A stretch of 64,000 nt of DNA from Lonicera japonica (taxonomy: Eukaryota > Streptophyta > Magnoliopsida > Dipsacales > Caprifoliaceae), in contig CM038467.1 of assembly GCA_021464415.1 (NCBI GenBank), forward strand, positions 36,425,226 through 36,489,225, written 5' to 3'. The position numbers were made by a program, and so were the translations under genes. Below the pieces are notes generated by a model that saw nothing but the letters and a program-made list of their open reading frames with translations, had not been told where the DNA came from and did not search any database. The stretch's first letter is position 1. The number at the start of each line of letters is the position of its first letter. Of the stretch, positions 34,165 through 46,451 are shown in pieces.

Positions 34165-35945
34165 ACAATTGCTTGATATAAGATAATGTAAAGTCCATAC
34201 CTTGAGATTTGGTGGTCTGTCGTACAGATTAAAAGTGTTTTCTAAAGACCGATAGTCTAGTTGAAAATGCGTCCACTTGATTTTACATGATATCTCTGGT
34301 TTGAATCTCACCAAGAAAAATTTAAAATAAGATTTTTTTTTATTTGTATTAAAAGTGAGACTTAAACCTTCATTTAAAAATATATATATATATGCAAGAG
34401 ATGTCTAAGATAAATATAGATTAATCCTCTTTGGGTTGACAGTGGATTAGTAAGATAAAACACTATAAACATAATCTCATGCATACGGGCTATATGGACC
34501 AAAAAGTAATAACAATTTTTTGGAGTTCGACATAGCTTGAGAACATGTTTTGAGTATCCAGTAGTAATATATATTTTATAATCTGTGCATTAGTAATCGA
34601 TGGGTTTTGTATAACTTCTATTCGTGATGGACCTAGTTAAGTGATGAATTTATTTGTCATATATCATCAATATATTTCTTGAATATATGTATATTTCAAA
34701 CATATATCCCAATAGTGTTAATTATATGATAACTTCTTTAACTTAACAATTGTTATGATTTATATTGCGTTTTTTTTTTCTTAAATAACTAAAATTTTGG
34801 GATTCACTATTTCAGTTTGCCATACTTAATCAATAATAATAATAATAATAAAAATAATAATAATAAAATCTTAGGGAAACGGAGTGAAAGATTATCTAAA
34901 TTTGTAATGGAAAGACCAAAAAAAATATTGGGTACCTATCTATACCATCGCAACAAAAAAAAAAGTTCTTATATATTTTTGTGTGGTTACATATGGTATT
35001 TTCATTGCATAAGTAAACCCTTTTTTGCTCCAGAAATATTATCTTTTAGAATTATAATAATGAGATTTAAATCCATTCCCTTTTTTGCCCTTAGTACAAA
35101 CTTAATTATTTATTATTTTACTATTTTCTCCAGGACATGATATGACCAGTCGTGAATTATATATTAAACACCAAGAAATAAAATGCAGTTTTCATAGATA
35201 ATAAATAAAACCCAATTATATTTACAAAAAATATTAGTAAAATGTTTATTTATAAATGGTTTGATCAATGAAGTATAGAAAATCCAAGAAATAAAATTTG
35301 TAGAAACCCCCACCCATCAGGCAGGTAGAAAACTAGTTTAGTCATATTCCTCCTCTTGGTTGCATTAATTATGCACCACTTACGAATTATCAATACACCT
35401 ATCTAAATCGAAATACATTAAAATTTAATATAATTTTCTTCAATTGTACATGTGTATCATCAAGGCTATTGGTTATATACATTTTATAAAATACACTTTT
35501 ATACAGATTTTTTATATTTTTTTTGTCAAATTAATTAAGTCTAACTATAGGAGATCAATTTAGCCCCGTTCAAATATACATGATATTATCATGATAATTG
35601 ACTATCATACCTAATTTCTAAAAGTTTAATATAGCACACAATTTGAATGAAGGCGAATAGTATATATATATACAACAGATTGATAAAGTTACGTATTAAA
35701 AACAAGAATTGGTGAATTGTTTTATGGTCTTTTTTTCATATATATTTGATTTGTTATACTTTATCATGTGTTATTAAGATATGGGAAGAAATTAAATGAA
35801 TGAACTATAATAAATTAATTAAAATAGAAAATAAGGAATCAAAGTTAAAACTATATGATTTAGGATTGTTAGAATATTGTAATATTTGTAAATATTTTGT
35901 AGTTGATTTCCATATTTAGCTTGTCATATTTAGTGATTTCAATCC
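34165..35945. repeat. Segmental duplication, copy 1
   Basis: It shares its order with 36400-37965: the start AATTGCTTGATATAAGATAA, TTTGGTGGTCTGTC, TTTCAGTTTGCCATACTTAA, CATGATATGACCAGTCGTGA, GTTCAAATATACATGATATT and TGGGAAGAAATTAAATGAAT. Copy 1 has about 230 extra bases (34563-34795) and ends inside a small LTR-like sequence (35867 onward). No gene is seen. Frames at 34117 and 34817 are unsupported. Confidence 0.85.
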
Positions 35946-36399
35946 ATTACAAAAAAAAAGTAACTTTTCTCTTATACGGCATAATGTCGACATTTATAAA
36001 TCTAATGGGATCGGACTCGAATCCGCTACTTACACAATGTTTCATTATATGCATTCTTTATCTCTTACTCATTAACTGTTGAGCTAAAATACTTAATTGT
36101 TACTAAATTGTAAATTCTTATTTTAATAATTTATTTATATATATTTATATATAATACACATCCACGTAGAAATATGAACCATTGGCAGCATTATATTACA
36201 TAAAAAGAGTTACCAAAATTTACATAAAGTTCTTTGTTGATTAAGTTTTTTAAATTTATTTAAATTATTTCAATTGATGACAATTTTTATTTATTTGTGT
36301 ATATTATTTATACTTTAATTTAATTCAAATACATATAATTGAAAATTTGATTTAAACAAATAATTGCTTGATATAAGATAATGTAATTTCAATTGATGA
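35946..36399. other. AT-rich spacer between duplicated segments
   Basis: No gene. A partial extra copy of AATTGCTTGATATAAGATAA sits at about 36361, just before copy 2. Confidence 0.5.
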
Positions 36400-37965
36400 C
36401 AATTGCTTGATATAAGATAATGTAAAGTCCATACCTTTAGATTTGGTGGTCTGTCCTACAAATTTAAAAAGTTTTTTCTAAAGATTGTTAGTTTAGTTGA
36501 AAATGTGCCCACTTGATTTTACAAGGTATTTCAGGTTTGAATCTCGCCGAGAAAAAATTGAAATAGAATTTTCTTTATTTATAATTAAAAGAGAGACTTA
36601 AACCTTCATTTAAAATATATATATATATATATGCAAGAGATATCTAAAATAAATATAGACTACTCGTCTTTGGGTTGGCAGTGGATTAGTAAGACAAAAC
36701 ACTATAAATATAATCTCATGCATATTTTGAGTATATGCATAATCTACAAAGACCAAAAAGTAATAATAATTTTTTGGAGATGGACATAGCTTGAGAACAT
36801 GTTTTGAGTATCCAGTAATAACTAGAATTTTGGGATTCACTATTTCAGTTTGCCATACTTAATCAATAAAATAAAATAAAATCTTAAGAAAACGGAGTGA
36901 AAGATAATCTAAATTTGTAATAGAAAGACTAAAAAAAATATTGTGGCTATCAATACCATATATGACAAGAAACAGAGAAAAAAAAGTTCTTATATATTTT
37001 TGTGTGATTACATATGGTATTTCATTACAAAAGTAAACCCTTTTTTGCTCCCGAAATATTATGTTTTAGAATTATAATAACGAGATTTAAATCCATTCCC
37101 TTTTTTGCCATTAGGACAAACTTAATTATTTATTGTTTTACTATTTTCTCCAGGACATGATATGACCAGTCGTGAACTACATATTTAACACCGTAAAATA
37201 AAATGCTTTTTGCATAGATAATAAATAAAACCGAATTATATTTACAAAAAAAAAAAAGAATTAGTAAAATATTTATTGATCAATGAAATATATAGAACCC
37301 AAGAAATAAAATTTGTAGAAACCCTCCCACCCATCAAGAGGGTAGAAAACTAGTTTATTCATATTTCTCCTCTTGGTTGCATTAATTACTCGCCACTTAC
37401 GAATTATCAATACAACTATATATCTAAATCGAAATACTTTAAAATTTAATATAATTTTCTTCATCTGTTTATCATCAAGAGTATTGGTTAAATACATTTT
37501 ATAAAATACACTTTTATACATATTTTTAATATTTTGTTTTTCAAATTATTTAAGTGTAACTATAGTAGATCAGTTTAGCCCCGTTCAAATATACATGATA
37601 TTATCATGATAATTGACTATCATACCTAATTTCCAAAAGTTTAATATAGCATACAATTTGAATGAAGGCCAATAGTATATATATACAGATGGATAAAGTT
37701 GCGGTTTTGAAAACAAATTGAATTGGTGAATTGTTGTATGGTCTTTTTCATATATATATATATATTTGATTTGTTATGCTTTATCATGTGTTAATAAGAT
37801 ATGGGAAGAAATTAAATGAATGTACTATAATAAATTAATTAAAATAGAAAATAAGGAATCAAAGTTAAAACTGTATGGTTTAGATTTGTTAAGATATTGA
37901 AATATTTGTAAATATTTTGTAGTGAATTTTCGTATTTAGTTTGCTATATTTAGTGATCTCAATTT
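36400..37965. repeat. Segmental duplication, copy 2
   Basis: Diverged direct copy of 34165-35945 in the same orientation, with scattered substitutions and short indels. It runs on into an intact-looking small LTR, whereas copy 1 breaks off there. Confidence 0.85.
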
Positions 37966-38118
37966 CTTAATTATCGTATAGAGAATTAAGAATCTTATTT
38001 GTATTCATGTATGCCCCTATATAAAAGTTCTTTCATTGTATTGATTTTATTCATTAAGTGGAATACTCAAAATTCTCCCGCCTTTCCCTATTCTTTTATC
38101 TTTCTAATAAGGTTGTCA
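37887..38118 (+). mobile_element. Possible small copia-type solo LTR
   Basis: It begins TGTTAAGATATTGAAATATT, has a TATA-like CCTATATAAAAG near 38014, then CATTGTATTGATTTTATTCATT and CTCCCGCC, and may end at GGTTGTCA. This layout is typical of short plant copia LTRs. A truncated copy starts at 35867 in duplication copy 1. No internal region or target duplication was recognised. Confidence 0.45.
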
Positions 38119-38744
38119 CTTTATTGGCTTAATTTGATTAAAATCAGAATGTTGGTAAAATTAAAATGACAAAATAGAAAGTTAGAAGGTATAATAAGTG
38201 TGGTAAAGATTTTAATGTATCTCAACTGTTCCAATTTAAATTTTTATTTTTTGTTTGATTTGATTTACTACTGTTTTGTTATTTCGCTATATATTACTAG
38301 AAATGCATCATTTTATGTTTGAATATTATTATTTCATTTTTTAATCTATAATTTTATTTGAGTAAATTTTATTGTTGATTTTTTTTATAATTTCTGTTTT
38401 TACTCCCTTTCTGGAAATATATGGATTTGTTATATGTTTGCTAAAATGAAGAGTTTAAAGCAAGACACTCAAACATTAGAAAGTTATTTCCGCCAATAAG
38501 TAATCAAGAAAGACAAAAAGGGTACAAAAATGAAAAATAAAGACTGTTGTCTAAGGTATTATTTGTTATTATTTTTTTTTAATGATGAATGCGAGTCTAT
38601 TTAGTCTTCACCAAGCCAATCTCTAAATAAACTTTCTGCTCACGACCCGAATGTTCAATGTCTGTTTTTCATCAACATAATCCTAACGCATTGGGGACAA
38701 AAAGTTGCTAGAATCTTGATCTAAAAATGAACCTTCTCCATTAT
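38119..38744. other. AT-rich non-coding DNA
   Basis: No gene or repeat structure was recognised. Confidence 0.5.
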
Positions 38745-39450
38745 AGCTTACTATATATTATGAAATGGGATGTAGTGATTTCCTATGTTTAGTCCCCTCT
38801 ATCTCACATGCAATTCAATTTATTCTCTCCATCGATCTCATGACTCTCTTTACTTTCCAATGGCAATGGCAAAGGAAAGGTGGAAAAAATGTGATACTCC
38901 TAAACCCACAAGGATTTGAAAAGATGCTTTACTTCTAATCCCACAAGCTTTCAAGTCATATTCGATTGATTGAGAGAAGATGCTTCCCAGTTAGAAGAAT
39001 AAAATTCAAGTACTAACAATAAAGTAAAATCATATCCTTAATTGAAAGTCCCGAATTCCTTTGACGACCTAGATTAAAAGGTCGCAATTTATTTCATTAT
39101 GTGACATAATTAAGGAGCTAACTCTTATAATAATAACATATTTTATTCTTAATAATTTATCATGTTGAAAACTGTTATTCTTAATATTAGAGCTAGCTTA
39201 TTATATATCATGGATTGGGTACTAGTGGTTTTTCATGTTTAGTATATCTTCTATCTCACTTTTCACAATTTTATCTATTCTCTCTATTGCACGACTCTTT
39301 ACTTTACCATGGCAAAAGGGTAGCTGGAAAAGACTGCTTTATTACTAACACCACAACGTTTCGAAACAACTTCGATCGATTGAGAGAAGCTTCTCTCAGA
39401 GGAATAAAATTTGCATCCTTACAATAAAAATAAAATAAAGATCCTTAGGT
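38745..39450. repeat. Diverged tandem duplication (units ~38745-39060 and ~39195-39450)
   Basis: Both units run through TATATATTATGAAATGGG-like sequence, TAGTGGTTT/TAGTGATTT, TATCTCAC, TTTACTTTMCCATGGCAA, GATTGATTGAGAGAAG and a final ATCCTTA. They are spaced about 440 bases apart. The frame at 39215-39427 falls in the second unit and has no family support. Confidence 0.6.
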
Positions 39451-42039
39451 TGAATGTCATGAATTCCTGCGGTCTAGATCGATTAAAAGTTTAGATTATT
39501 CTTTTTAAAGGTTTCAATAGTCCGGGTTAGAGTTTTTGACGTAATCAATGTAATAAATCTCATAATAATAAAATTTTTTATTCTTAGTCATTGATTATAT
39601 ACGTTCAAAGCAATTTATCTTTAAAAAAGTATGAAAGTTAAATATGGGCCGTATCAATTAGAGAGAACAAATGAAGTATTATCTAACCTAGTTTCTTGTA
39701 GACAAAAGTATTTCAAAACTTAACATAGTATGTTTACAACTAGTATCACTAATTTTTTTTTTCAAGAAAGAAAATTATTTATTTAACACCAAAAAGTAGT
39801 ATTACAAGACTTCCCAACACACCGCTACTTCTATTGGTAGTCTATCTTTATACTTTAGTACTCTGATCACTTTCGGTGACATGCACTTACATAATTTATA
39901 GAGTATAAAGGTGAAGTGGTAATAACCATTATTTTTAAAAAAACAATATAATGATTTAAAATAGAACGGCAAGAGAAAAAACCATCTAAAATTGTAACAC
40001 ATCTACTGTAATTTTTATCTTTATATTTTTATGAAGGTGAAATGCCAATAATCATATTAAAAAGTGCAGTAATGATTAAAACTTAACAAGAAGAAAACAA
40101 AATCTATTTGATATTGAAATATTGGTAGTTATGATTCAATGTATTTAACTAAATTTATTCGATGATTATGATCCGATGTGTACTCAGAACTAAGTCATTT
40201 GGACAAAAAATAAAAATTTGCTTTTAGATCCAGATAGTTCAAAAAACAAGAGGGTGAGAGCTAGGCTTGAACTTAGGTAGTCTTTCTTAATATTTATTTT
40301 CAAACACTTGAGCTCAAGATTGTATTAAAAAGCTTGGGTTTTAAATTCGATAAATTAAAGTTATATTAGTAAATTTCAATTTGATTTCTTTTATGAATGA
40401 TAAATTAAGTCTAATTGTAGACTAAAAAAATTTAAAACATAGCTACATTTTTTGCATGACTCTAGTATGAATCATCAACTTTCAACCTATTCAAGACATA
40501 GTGGCATGACAATTTGGAGTCATGTTATTTTTCACAAATTTTAAATGAAAGATAATAATATAGGTATTGCTTTACTTTTGGTTTGGAAAAAAAAATGTTT
40601 ATGGTGTTGGTTTCCCAAAATTGGGGTCGATGAGTTTACCAAAAAAGATTCTATGTTTTTTGATTCGTTATATTTTAATATTAAGATATTGGAGGTAACT
40701 AAATCATAATACATTATATATAAATATTATAATCCTGATAATTGAATCAAAGGGTTATCAGGAGCCGATTTATATTAATTTGGATCGAGTTGCTAACATA
40801 AGAAAAGTATAAAATTCTATCTTTATTGCCAATTCTATGTGTGCTTGTAAAAATACTTTATGCATTTTCTGCAACAAATGATCTAATTTTGGACATTTAT
40901 TTCCATGTTATAATTGATCTTATCCCACAACTTACACTGTAGTGTTGATTGAGATGATGTAATTATTTATAATATTTAAATAATAAATTTTGATCCTATT
41001 ATTTTTTTTGTATAAATTATTATACATTTTCTTAAATAATTTAAATGTGCCCTTAAATATAAACCAGTCGAGCATGATCGAGTCTAATCGAGTGAAATAG
41101 AGGGTTGTTTAAACTTGGTTGATTTCTAACGAGCATTTAACTAAGTCAAACTTGAGTAATTTTACTTTTAATATAATTTTATAGTGATTTAAATTTTCTT
41201 CTAGTCAAACTCGTTAACATGTTGAGCTCCTAAATTTATTTAAGTTTAATTTGTTTGTTTCATAAATATATCTGGAACAAACTTCTAATACAACAATCAC
41301 GATTCAAATTCTATTTTGTTTTATAGGTGTAGGAATTACTTAATCCCAGTCCCAAGAAAATATAGAATTCACGAATGTGTAATGATCGGTTGATTGATGG
41401 TTAGTCCTTGTTCTAGAATTTGTTCCCCGGCCGAACTATTATGCATTAATATTTGGCCGGTCGTGATGGCCTGCATTGATTATTTCAGTTCGTTATTGTT
41501 AAGTTTATTTTTCAGTATTTATTTTTTATTTTTTATGTTATATGACTTGTTTCAAATTTGGTAGAGTTGCATGTGATAGCAATTAATTGTAGGTTCAATC
41601 ATGCCCAAATCGTTGATACAAATAATATCCAAATACTAAATTTGTGTTAGTAATGGTGCGAAAGCTAGCTTTCAAAGAAGAATTTGATGGCAGGATGAAT
41701 TTATTAAATTCGATGGCGGGATGAATTTATTAAAATTGATGGTGGATATTTTCTTTTCACCCCACTCTTCCTCAAAAAAGACTTGCAATTCACTCAATGG
41801 CAGGATGAATTTATTAAAACCAATATATATATAGGGACATTAAATTTTAATCGTTAAACAAAAAGTTGAAGGGTTCTAACTTTCATCGCTAAAACAAAAA
41901 AATTAAAAAGAAATAAAAAAAATTCGACAAATTCATAATCTCTGTACGTGGAAGCATCCATGGAAGAATGTGATGGGTAATAATTTAATGAACTAACAAG
42001 TAATAGAAATACAAAAAGGCGTCCAAAGCCAGGAATAAA
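39451..42039. other. AT-rich non-coding DNA
   Basis: No gene is supported. GGCAGGATGAATTTATTAAA recurs at about 41692, 41716 (as GGCGGGATG...) and 41799. Confidence 0.5.
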
Positions 42040-42180
42040 GGCCTGTCTCCATTTGGAGTCTTTTAAGGCTTGGGTGACAGTTGTGGGTTCGTGGGTATCA
42101 GGATTATGGTGGAGTTGGGCTGATAGATTGAGCTTTTGAACGGGTTTGTGGATATTGTGTTTGGATCGAGTGACAATGAT
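42040..42180 (-). pseudogene. Copia pol relic (integrase-RT linker)
   Basis: On the minus strand IIVTRSKHNIHKPVQKLNL and EPTTVTQALKDSKWRQA match the TRSK...I.KP / P.T..QALKDPKWR stretch that leads into RT of plant Ty1/copia polyproteins. The expected RT motifs do not follow, so it is a short remnant. The longer open frame (41854-42381) around it is otherwise unrecognisable. Confidence 0.6.
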
Positions 42181-43221
42181 GCGCGAAGGAGTGGTGGTAG
42201 GAGAAGTTGGGAGGGTGGTAGTGGGGGGGTTTTGGATTGTTTTGATATAAATATCTCTCAAGTTAGTCGTACAAGGAAACAATCTAACAAACAAGGAAAC
42301 AAACGAAAAGATCTTACTAGAAACAACAAACAGCCAAAATGGAAAACAAGCTAAAAAATAGTCTTTCACCCTTGATAACAAAATAACACTTTATAAGAAG
42401 CAGACCTTTAATAAAATAAAGTAAACTGCCAAAACCGATAAACCTTAAACCAAATAAGGACCGCATTCTTTAAAAATAAAAGTGGTTGGTCGCACACTTC
42501 ACTAATTTGGAACAAGGGGGATTAAGCCATAATTTTTTCTAATTCTTAATAGGAAGTCTTTTGGGCCGGTATAATAAAACTGTATGGGCTTGGACACGTG
42601 GCAAACACTACTTTACTCTAAACCAACAACTATGATAAATCTATCCCACAATACTTACAGCAATGATATTAGAATTGGAAAAAAATAATGGCATTTGTTG
42701 TATTTTCGATTCTGAAAATTTATTCAAGATCCTCCTTCTCTCGACTGCATTACAAATCTAAAATAATTAGTTTGTCCAAATATTTTGAGCATTACAAATA
42801 TCAAAATTTTTAATTGTTTATGCATCAATTAAGGTGAAAATTTAACTTATGTTCTAGATCGCATATATATATACATATGATATACATTTTATCAAATAAA
42901 ATAAGTGATCAAACCCTAGTTAAATATTCATATTTGCGTTATAATTGACATTCATACTTTCCTAAGGTTTATTTTAACTCAGAATTTGTATGTTGGCCAA
43001 TGGTTTATATATACATCAATAAAATTGCAGTTTTAAAAAGAAATTAAATCGATGAATTGATATATATATATATATTGCTTATAAAATTATTATATATAGC
43101 CTTGCTGATTTGTTATACTTTAGTATTTGTTCATAAGACATGGGAGGCAACTAATTAAATCTAATGAAGTTAAAAATATATAAAAATATACGTTTATAAG
43201 GTTGAGTATATAAGTTAAATT
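42181..43221. other. AT-rich non-coding DNA with a diverged relative of the duplicated segment
   Basis: Sequence at about 43000-43160 (CCAATGGTTTATATATACATC...GATTTGTTATACTTTAGTATT...) resembles 37670-37810 in diverged form. No gene is seen. Confidence 0.45.
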
Positions 43222-43714
43222 AAACAACTTAAATGGTCACTAAATTTTTGATCTATTACCATTTTGGTTATCAAACTTTAAAATGAATTACATTGATCAT
43301 CTAATTTCGGAGTGGGTACCACTTTGACCATTCTATCTAATTTGGCTATTAAATTTGATGCATTTGCATGGCACATGACTTCATGCAAAGCCATTTTGGT
43401 CATATTACAACAAAATGATCTTTCCCTCCTATAATTTTCACAAAAATTAAAGACATATAGTGTATAAAACATATAAATACTTTTAACAAATAGCACAACT
43501 TGAGTTATTTATAACCAAAATGATCAAAATACACTTAAAAGAAGTTATGTGCCTTGCACATAATTTCATTCCATTGATCAATTTAAGAGTTAAATTGAAG
43601 TTTGATGGCCAAAGCGAAACTTACTCCAAAGTTAGATGGCCAAAGTGATTTTTTTTAGAGTTTGATGGCCAAAGCAGTATTGGATAGAAAGTTTAATGGC
43701 CATTTGAGTTGTTT
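43222..43714. mobile_element. MITE with ~50-base terminal inverted repeats
   Basis: The left end AAACAACTTAAATGGTCAC and the complement of the right end AAACAACTCAAATGGCCAT agree, and similarity continues for about 50 bases. TTTGATGGCCAAAG is repeated three times near the right end. TAAGTTA occurs on both flanks, possibly part of a 9-base Mutator-type duplication, but the superfamily is unresolved. The minus frame inside is not a gene. Confidence 0.65.
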
Positions 43715-44508
43715 ACTCTAAGTTATTAAAGTTATCGCATGAATAGGTGAAGTTATAAATCTGAAGAAAGGGAGAAAATGTATGCAGATTTTTATATATA
43801 ATTCTTTATTTTTATTTTTTTAAGTTTAGCAAGGTTTTAATAAAAAAAAATCAAAAAAGTTTAGCAAGGTTAATTAATTTTTGCGGGAGAAAAAAGCAAA
43901 AATATATTTGATGTTATCTTAATTATTTTACCTTACTCACCACTTATTTTTTTTTTATCTTTTGTTTTTAGTCCCTTTTTTGGAAAAGGTATGCGAATGT
44001 GTTATATATTATCCCTGGATGGTAGCTTTTTACAATAAATATGGTCCATTTTTAACCATTGAAAGTGTTATATTTATATGTGACAATAAGTTATTTGGAA
44101 AGATAAAACGTGTGACTAAATATATATATATATACATACTAGCTAGTTTGTAACCACACATGATGCGTGAGCGTATTAAGATAAAATAGTTAATTACAAA
44201 GTTAAAAACACGTCAACTTTCTTCCTGCATATTAAAAGATGTAGAAGAAAAACTCTTATCATCTCTTTTCCCCATTGACTTCATAATTTTCTTTAAAATG
44301 AAAATCGGATTGCGTTGGAAATAGATTAAAAATTCGGACTGCAGATTGCATTGGAAATAGATTAACTTATGTTCGAGAGAAAAGGATTTGGGTTAATTAA
44401 AGAGATAGAAAATGCACAGAAAAGAAAAAAAAACTGAATAGAAAAAAGAAGAAGTAGAAGTCAACTATAATTAAAAAAGAGAAAGTAAATGTAACACACA
44501 TGACAGTG
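43715..44508. other. AT-rich non-coding DNA
   Basis: No gene was recognised. The 63-residue frame at 43962-44153 has no family support. Confidence 0.5.
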
Positions 44509-45073
44509 TGTCACGGGGCGTCCTTTGATGGCACAAAGGAGGCCGCGTGAGCGACCGTGCTAACCGATAGCCCGGTCGAGTGTGATCGAATTTTATTTAC
44601 AATCAACGAACAACATGCAACAACAGTAATTTTAAAGAGAGCGTGAGCACAAATTGAGATTACTTCATTGCAAGAAATGAGATTACATAGAAAGCTATTA
44701 CAATACGAAAGAAAGTAAGAGCTTGAAAACAAAGTGCTAAACAACGTGTACTGGTAGGCAACTCGGGTGTGAGGCAGATAGTCTTATCCCCACATATAAC
44801 CACTTAATGAAAATACCAAAGTTGTAGCAGTGCACGTTGGGTCTTACAAGTTACAAGAAAACTTTTACAAAGGAAATGCAATACAACTACAAAGGAAATT
44901 CCTATATCTAATCACATGGAAACAATATTTACATATGAAAAACCTAAACACAATAATAAAACTAGATGACACTGGATCGCCTGATGGGCCGTGCTGCGCT
45001 CGGGCGCATGCACGGTGCTGATGAAGTGTAGTCGGTGTCGGTCACGAGTGTTGTTGGAAGGCACCCCGTGACA
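44509..45073 (-). mobile_element. 3' LTR of the chromovirus
   Basis: 565 bases with inverted tips TGTCACGGGGCG (plus, 44509) and TGTCACGGGGTG (minus, from 45073), directly after the polypurine tract. The integrase reading frame runs about 110 bases into it. Confidence 0.85.
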
Positions 45074-46311
45074 TCCTCCCCCACCAGAGCTGTTGACGCC
45101 CTCGGCAACTGATTGAGGTATACTGTGATCTGGTCCTGGAAGGCCGATAGGTCTGATGCTCTTTCCCAAGTGTTCTCTTCAGGGTCCCTTCCTACCCATT
45201 TGACGAGAAACTCTTGGTGTTGTTTACGAGAAGCTGTCACAACTCGATCGGCCAGGATGGCTTCGACTGACTTCTTCCCTTCTGCTCTCTGCTTTAGCCC
45301 TGGACGACTAGACTCTCCCCTGGTTGGATCGGAAGTATTAGCAAAGTACGGTTTTAGCATGCTGACATGAAATACTGGGTGAACCTTCAGCCAACTAGAG
45401 GGTTCAATCCGATAAGCCACTTTCCCGATTTTCTTCACAATCCTAAGCGGCCCCTCATATTTTTGCAGAAGGCGTGGGTCTCGACCCCTTAAAAACTTCC
45501 TATCTTGTGGAAGGAGCTTTACCATTACGAGATCTCCTACTTAGAACTCTAACGTTCGCCTTTTTTGATCTGCATACTTCTTCATTCGATGGGTGGCCTT
45601 CTCTAGGTGCGAACGAGCCAACTCAATATTCTGCTTCCACTCTTCTGAGAAATTACGGGCTCGAGGAGATTTGGAAACTAGCATCAAGTTGGCGGTGTGA
45701 GGAAGGATTGGCTGCTGTCCCGTCACTATTTCGAAAGCACTCTTGCCTGTCCCGGAGTTCTTCTGAGCATTGAAGCACAATTAAGCCACATCCAATAATT
45801 TGACCCAATTTCGCTGAGTTACATTAGCAAAGTGGTGTAGATATTCCTCGAGCATTGCATTGTATCTTTCAGTTTGTCCATCGGACTGAGGGTGGTAGCT
45901 GGAACTCATACACAACTTGGAGCCGAGAACCTTGAAGAGTTCCTTCCAAAAATTTCCCGTGAATTGAGAGTCCTTATCGCTGACAATGCTTCGAGGGATC
46001 CCCCAATATTTAACCACATACTTGAAGAATAATTATGCAGTCTTCTCACCAGACGTGTTCTTCGGAACCGCAATGAAAGTGGCATATTTCGAGAACCGGT
46101 CAATGACCATGAGGATGGTTGTCAAGTCCCCCACTTTGGGTAGGCCTGATATAAAATCAAGCGAAATGCTCTCCCACGGTCGTTCCGGGATGGGTAGAGG
46201 TTCCAATAACCCTGCTGGTTGTCTTCTTTCGATCTTGTCCTACTGACAGATAAGGCAAGTTCTAACATAGCTTTCGACATCATCTTCCATTTGGGGCCAG
46301 TAGTAACCCTG
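45074..46311 (-). pseudogene. Chromovirus integrase with chromodomain, broken
   Basis: The chromodomain steers integration to chromatin marks. From 46311 down: QGYYWPQ-like zinc-finger end, CLICQ, a catalytic Asp in SLDFISGLP, SIVSDKDSQFTG, the Glu of SDGQTERYNAMLEEYL, then KYADQKRR, the module KYEGPLRIVKKIGKVAYRIE and VHPVFHVSMLKPY. The chromodomain is EAILADRVV..., EFLVKWVGRDPEENTWE. The frame is constant but interrupted by stops near 46236, 46033, 45781 and 45541, so the protein cannot be made. The HHCC His residues and all upstream pol are absent. Confidence 0.88.
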
Positions 46312-46417
46312 TGTAGACACCCCGATCTGTGACCCCCGCAAGAACCCTAACGACCTTCGAGAACTACTGTTTTGGGAGTCCGGGACCCACCCGAGCACCC
46401 GAAACTACCCTAGGAGG

Positions 46418-46435
46418 GTTTGTTGGCCAACAAAC
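46418..46435. repeat. 18-base perfect palindrome GTTTGTTGGCCAACAAAC
   Basis: Perfectly self-complementary sequence just upstream of the TGTCGCGCGACA array in the 5' LTR. It is conserved in the 3' LTR at about 62713-62730. Confidence 0.85.
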
Positions 46436-46451
46436 ATGTTTTTTTAGAGAG

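Larger units (their letters stand above)
44509..46311 (-). mobile_element. 3' part of a chromovirus (Ty3/gypsy), cut by the Tat element
   Basis: Minus-strand order is integrase core, C-terminal module, chromodomain, polypurine tract GGTGGGGGAGGA, then 3' LTR (45073-44509). The upstream part is missing because the Tat element begins at 46312. It should resume beyond the Tat 3' LTR, outside the window. Chromovirus identity rests on the chromodomain; the sub-lineage is not resolved. Confidence 0.88.

Noticed and set aside
34817..35140. 107-residue frame beginning with an Asn run
   Set aside because: It starts in an AAT microsatellite, is not conserved in the duplicated copy, and has no domain.
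41854..42381. 175-residue minus frame as a host gene
   Set aside because: Only a short piece (42040-42180) is recognisable, as copia pol; the rest is hydrophobic low-similarity sequence.
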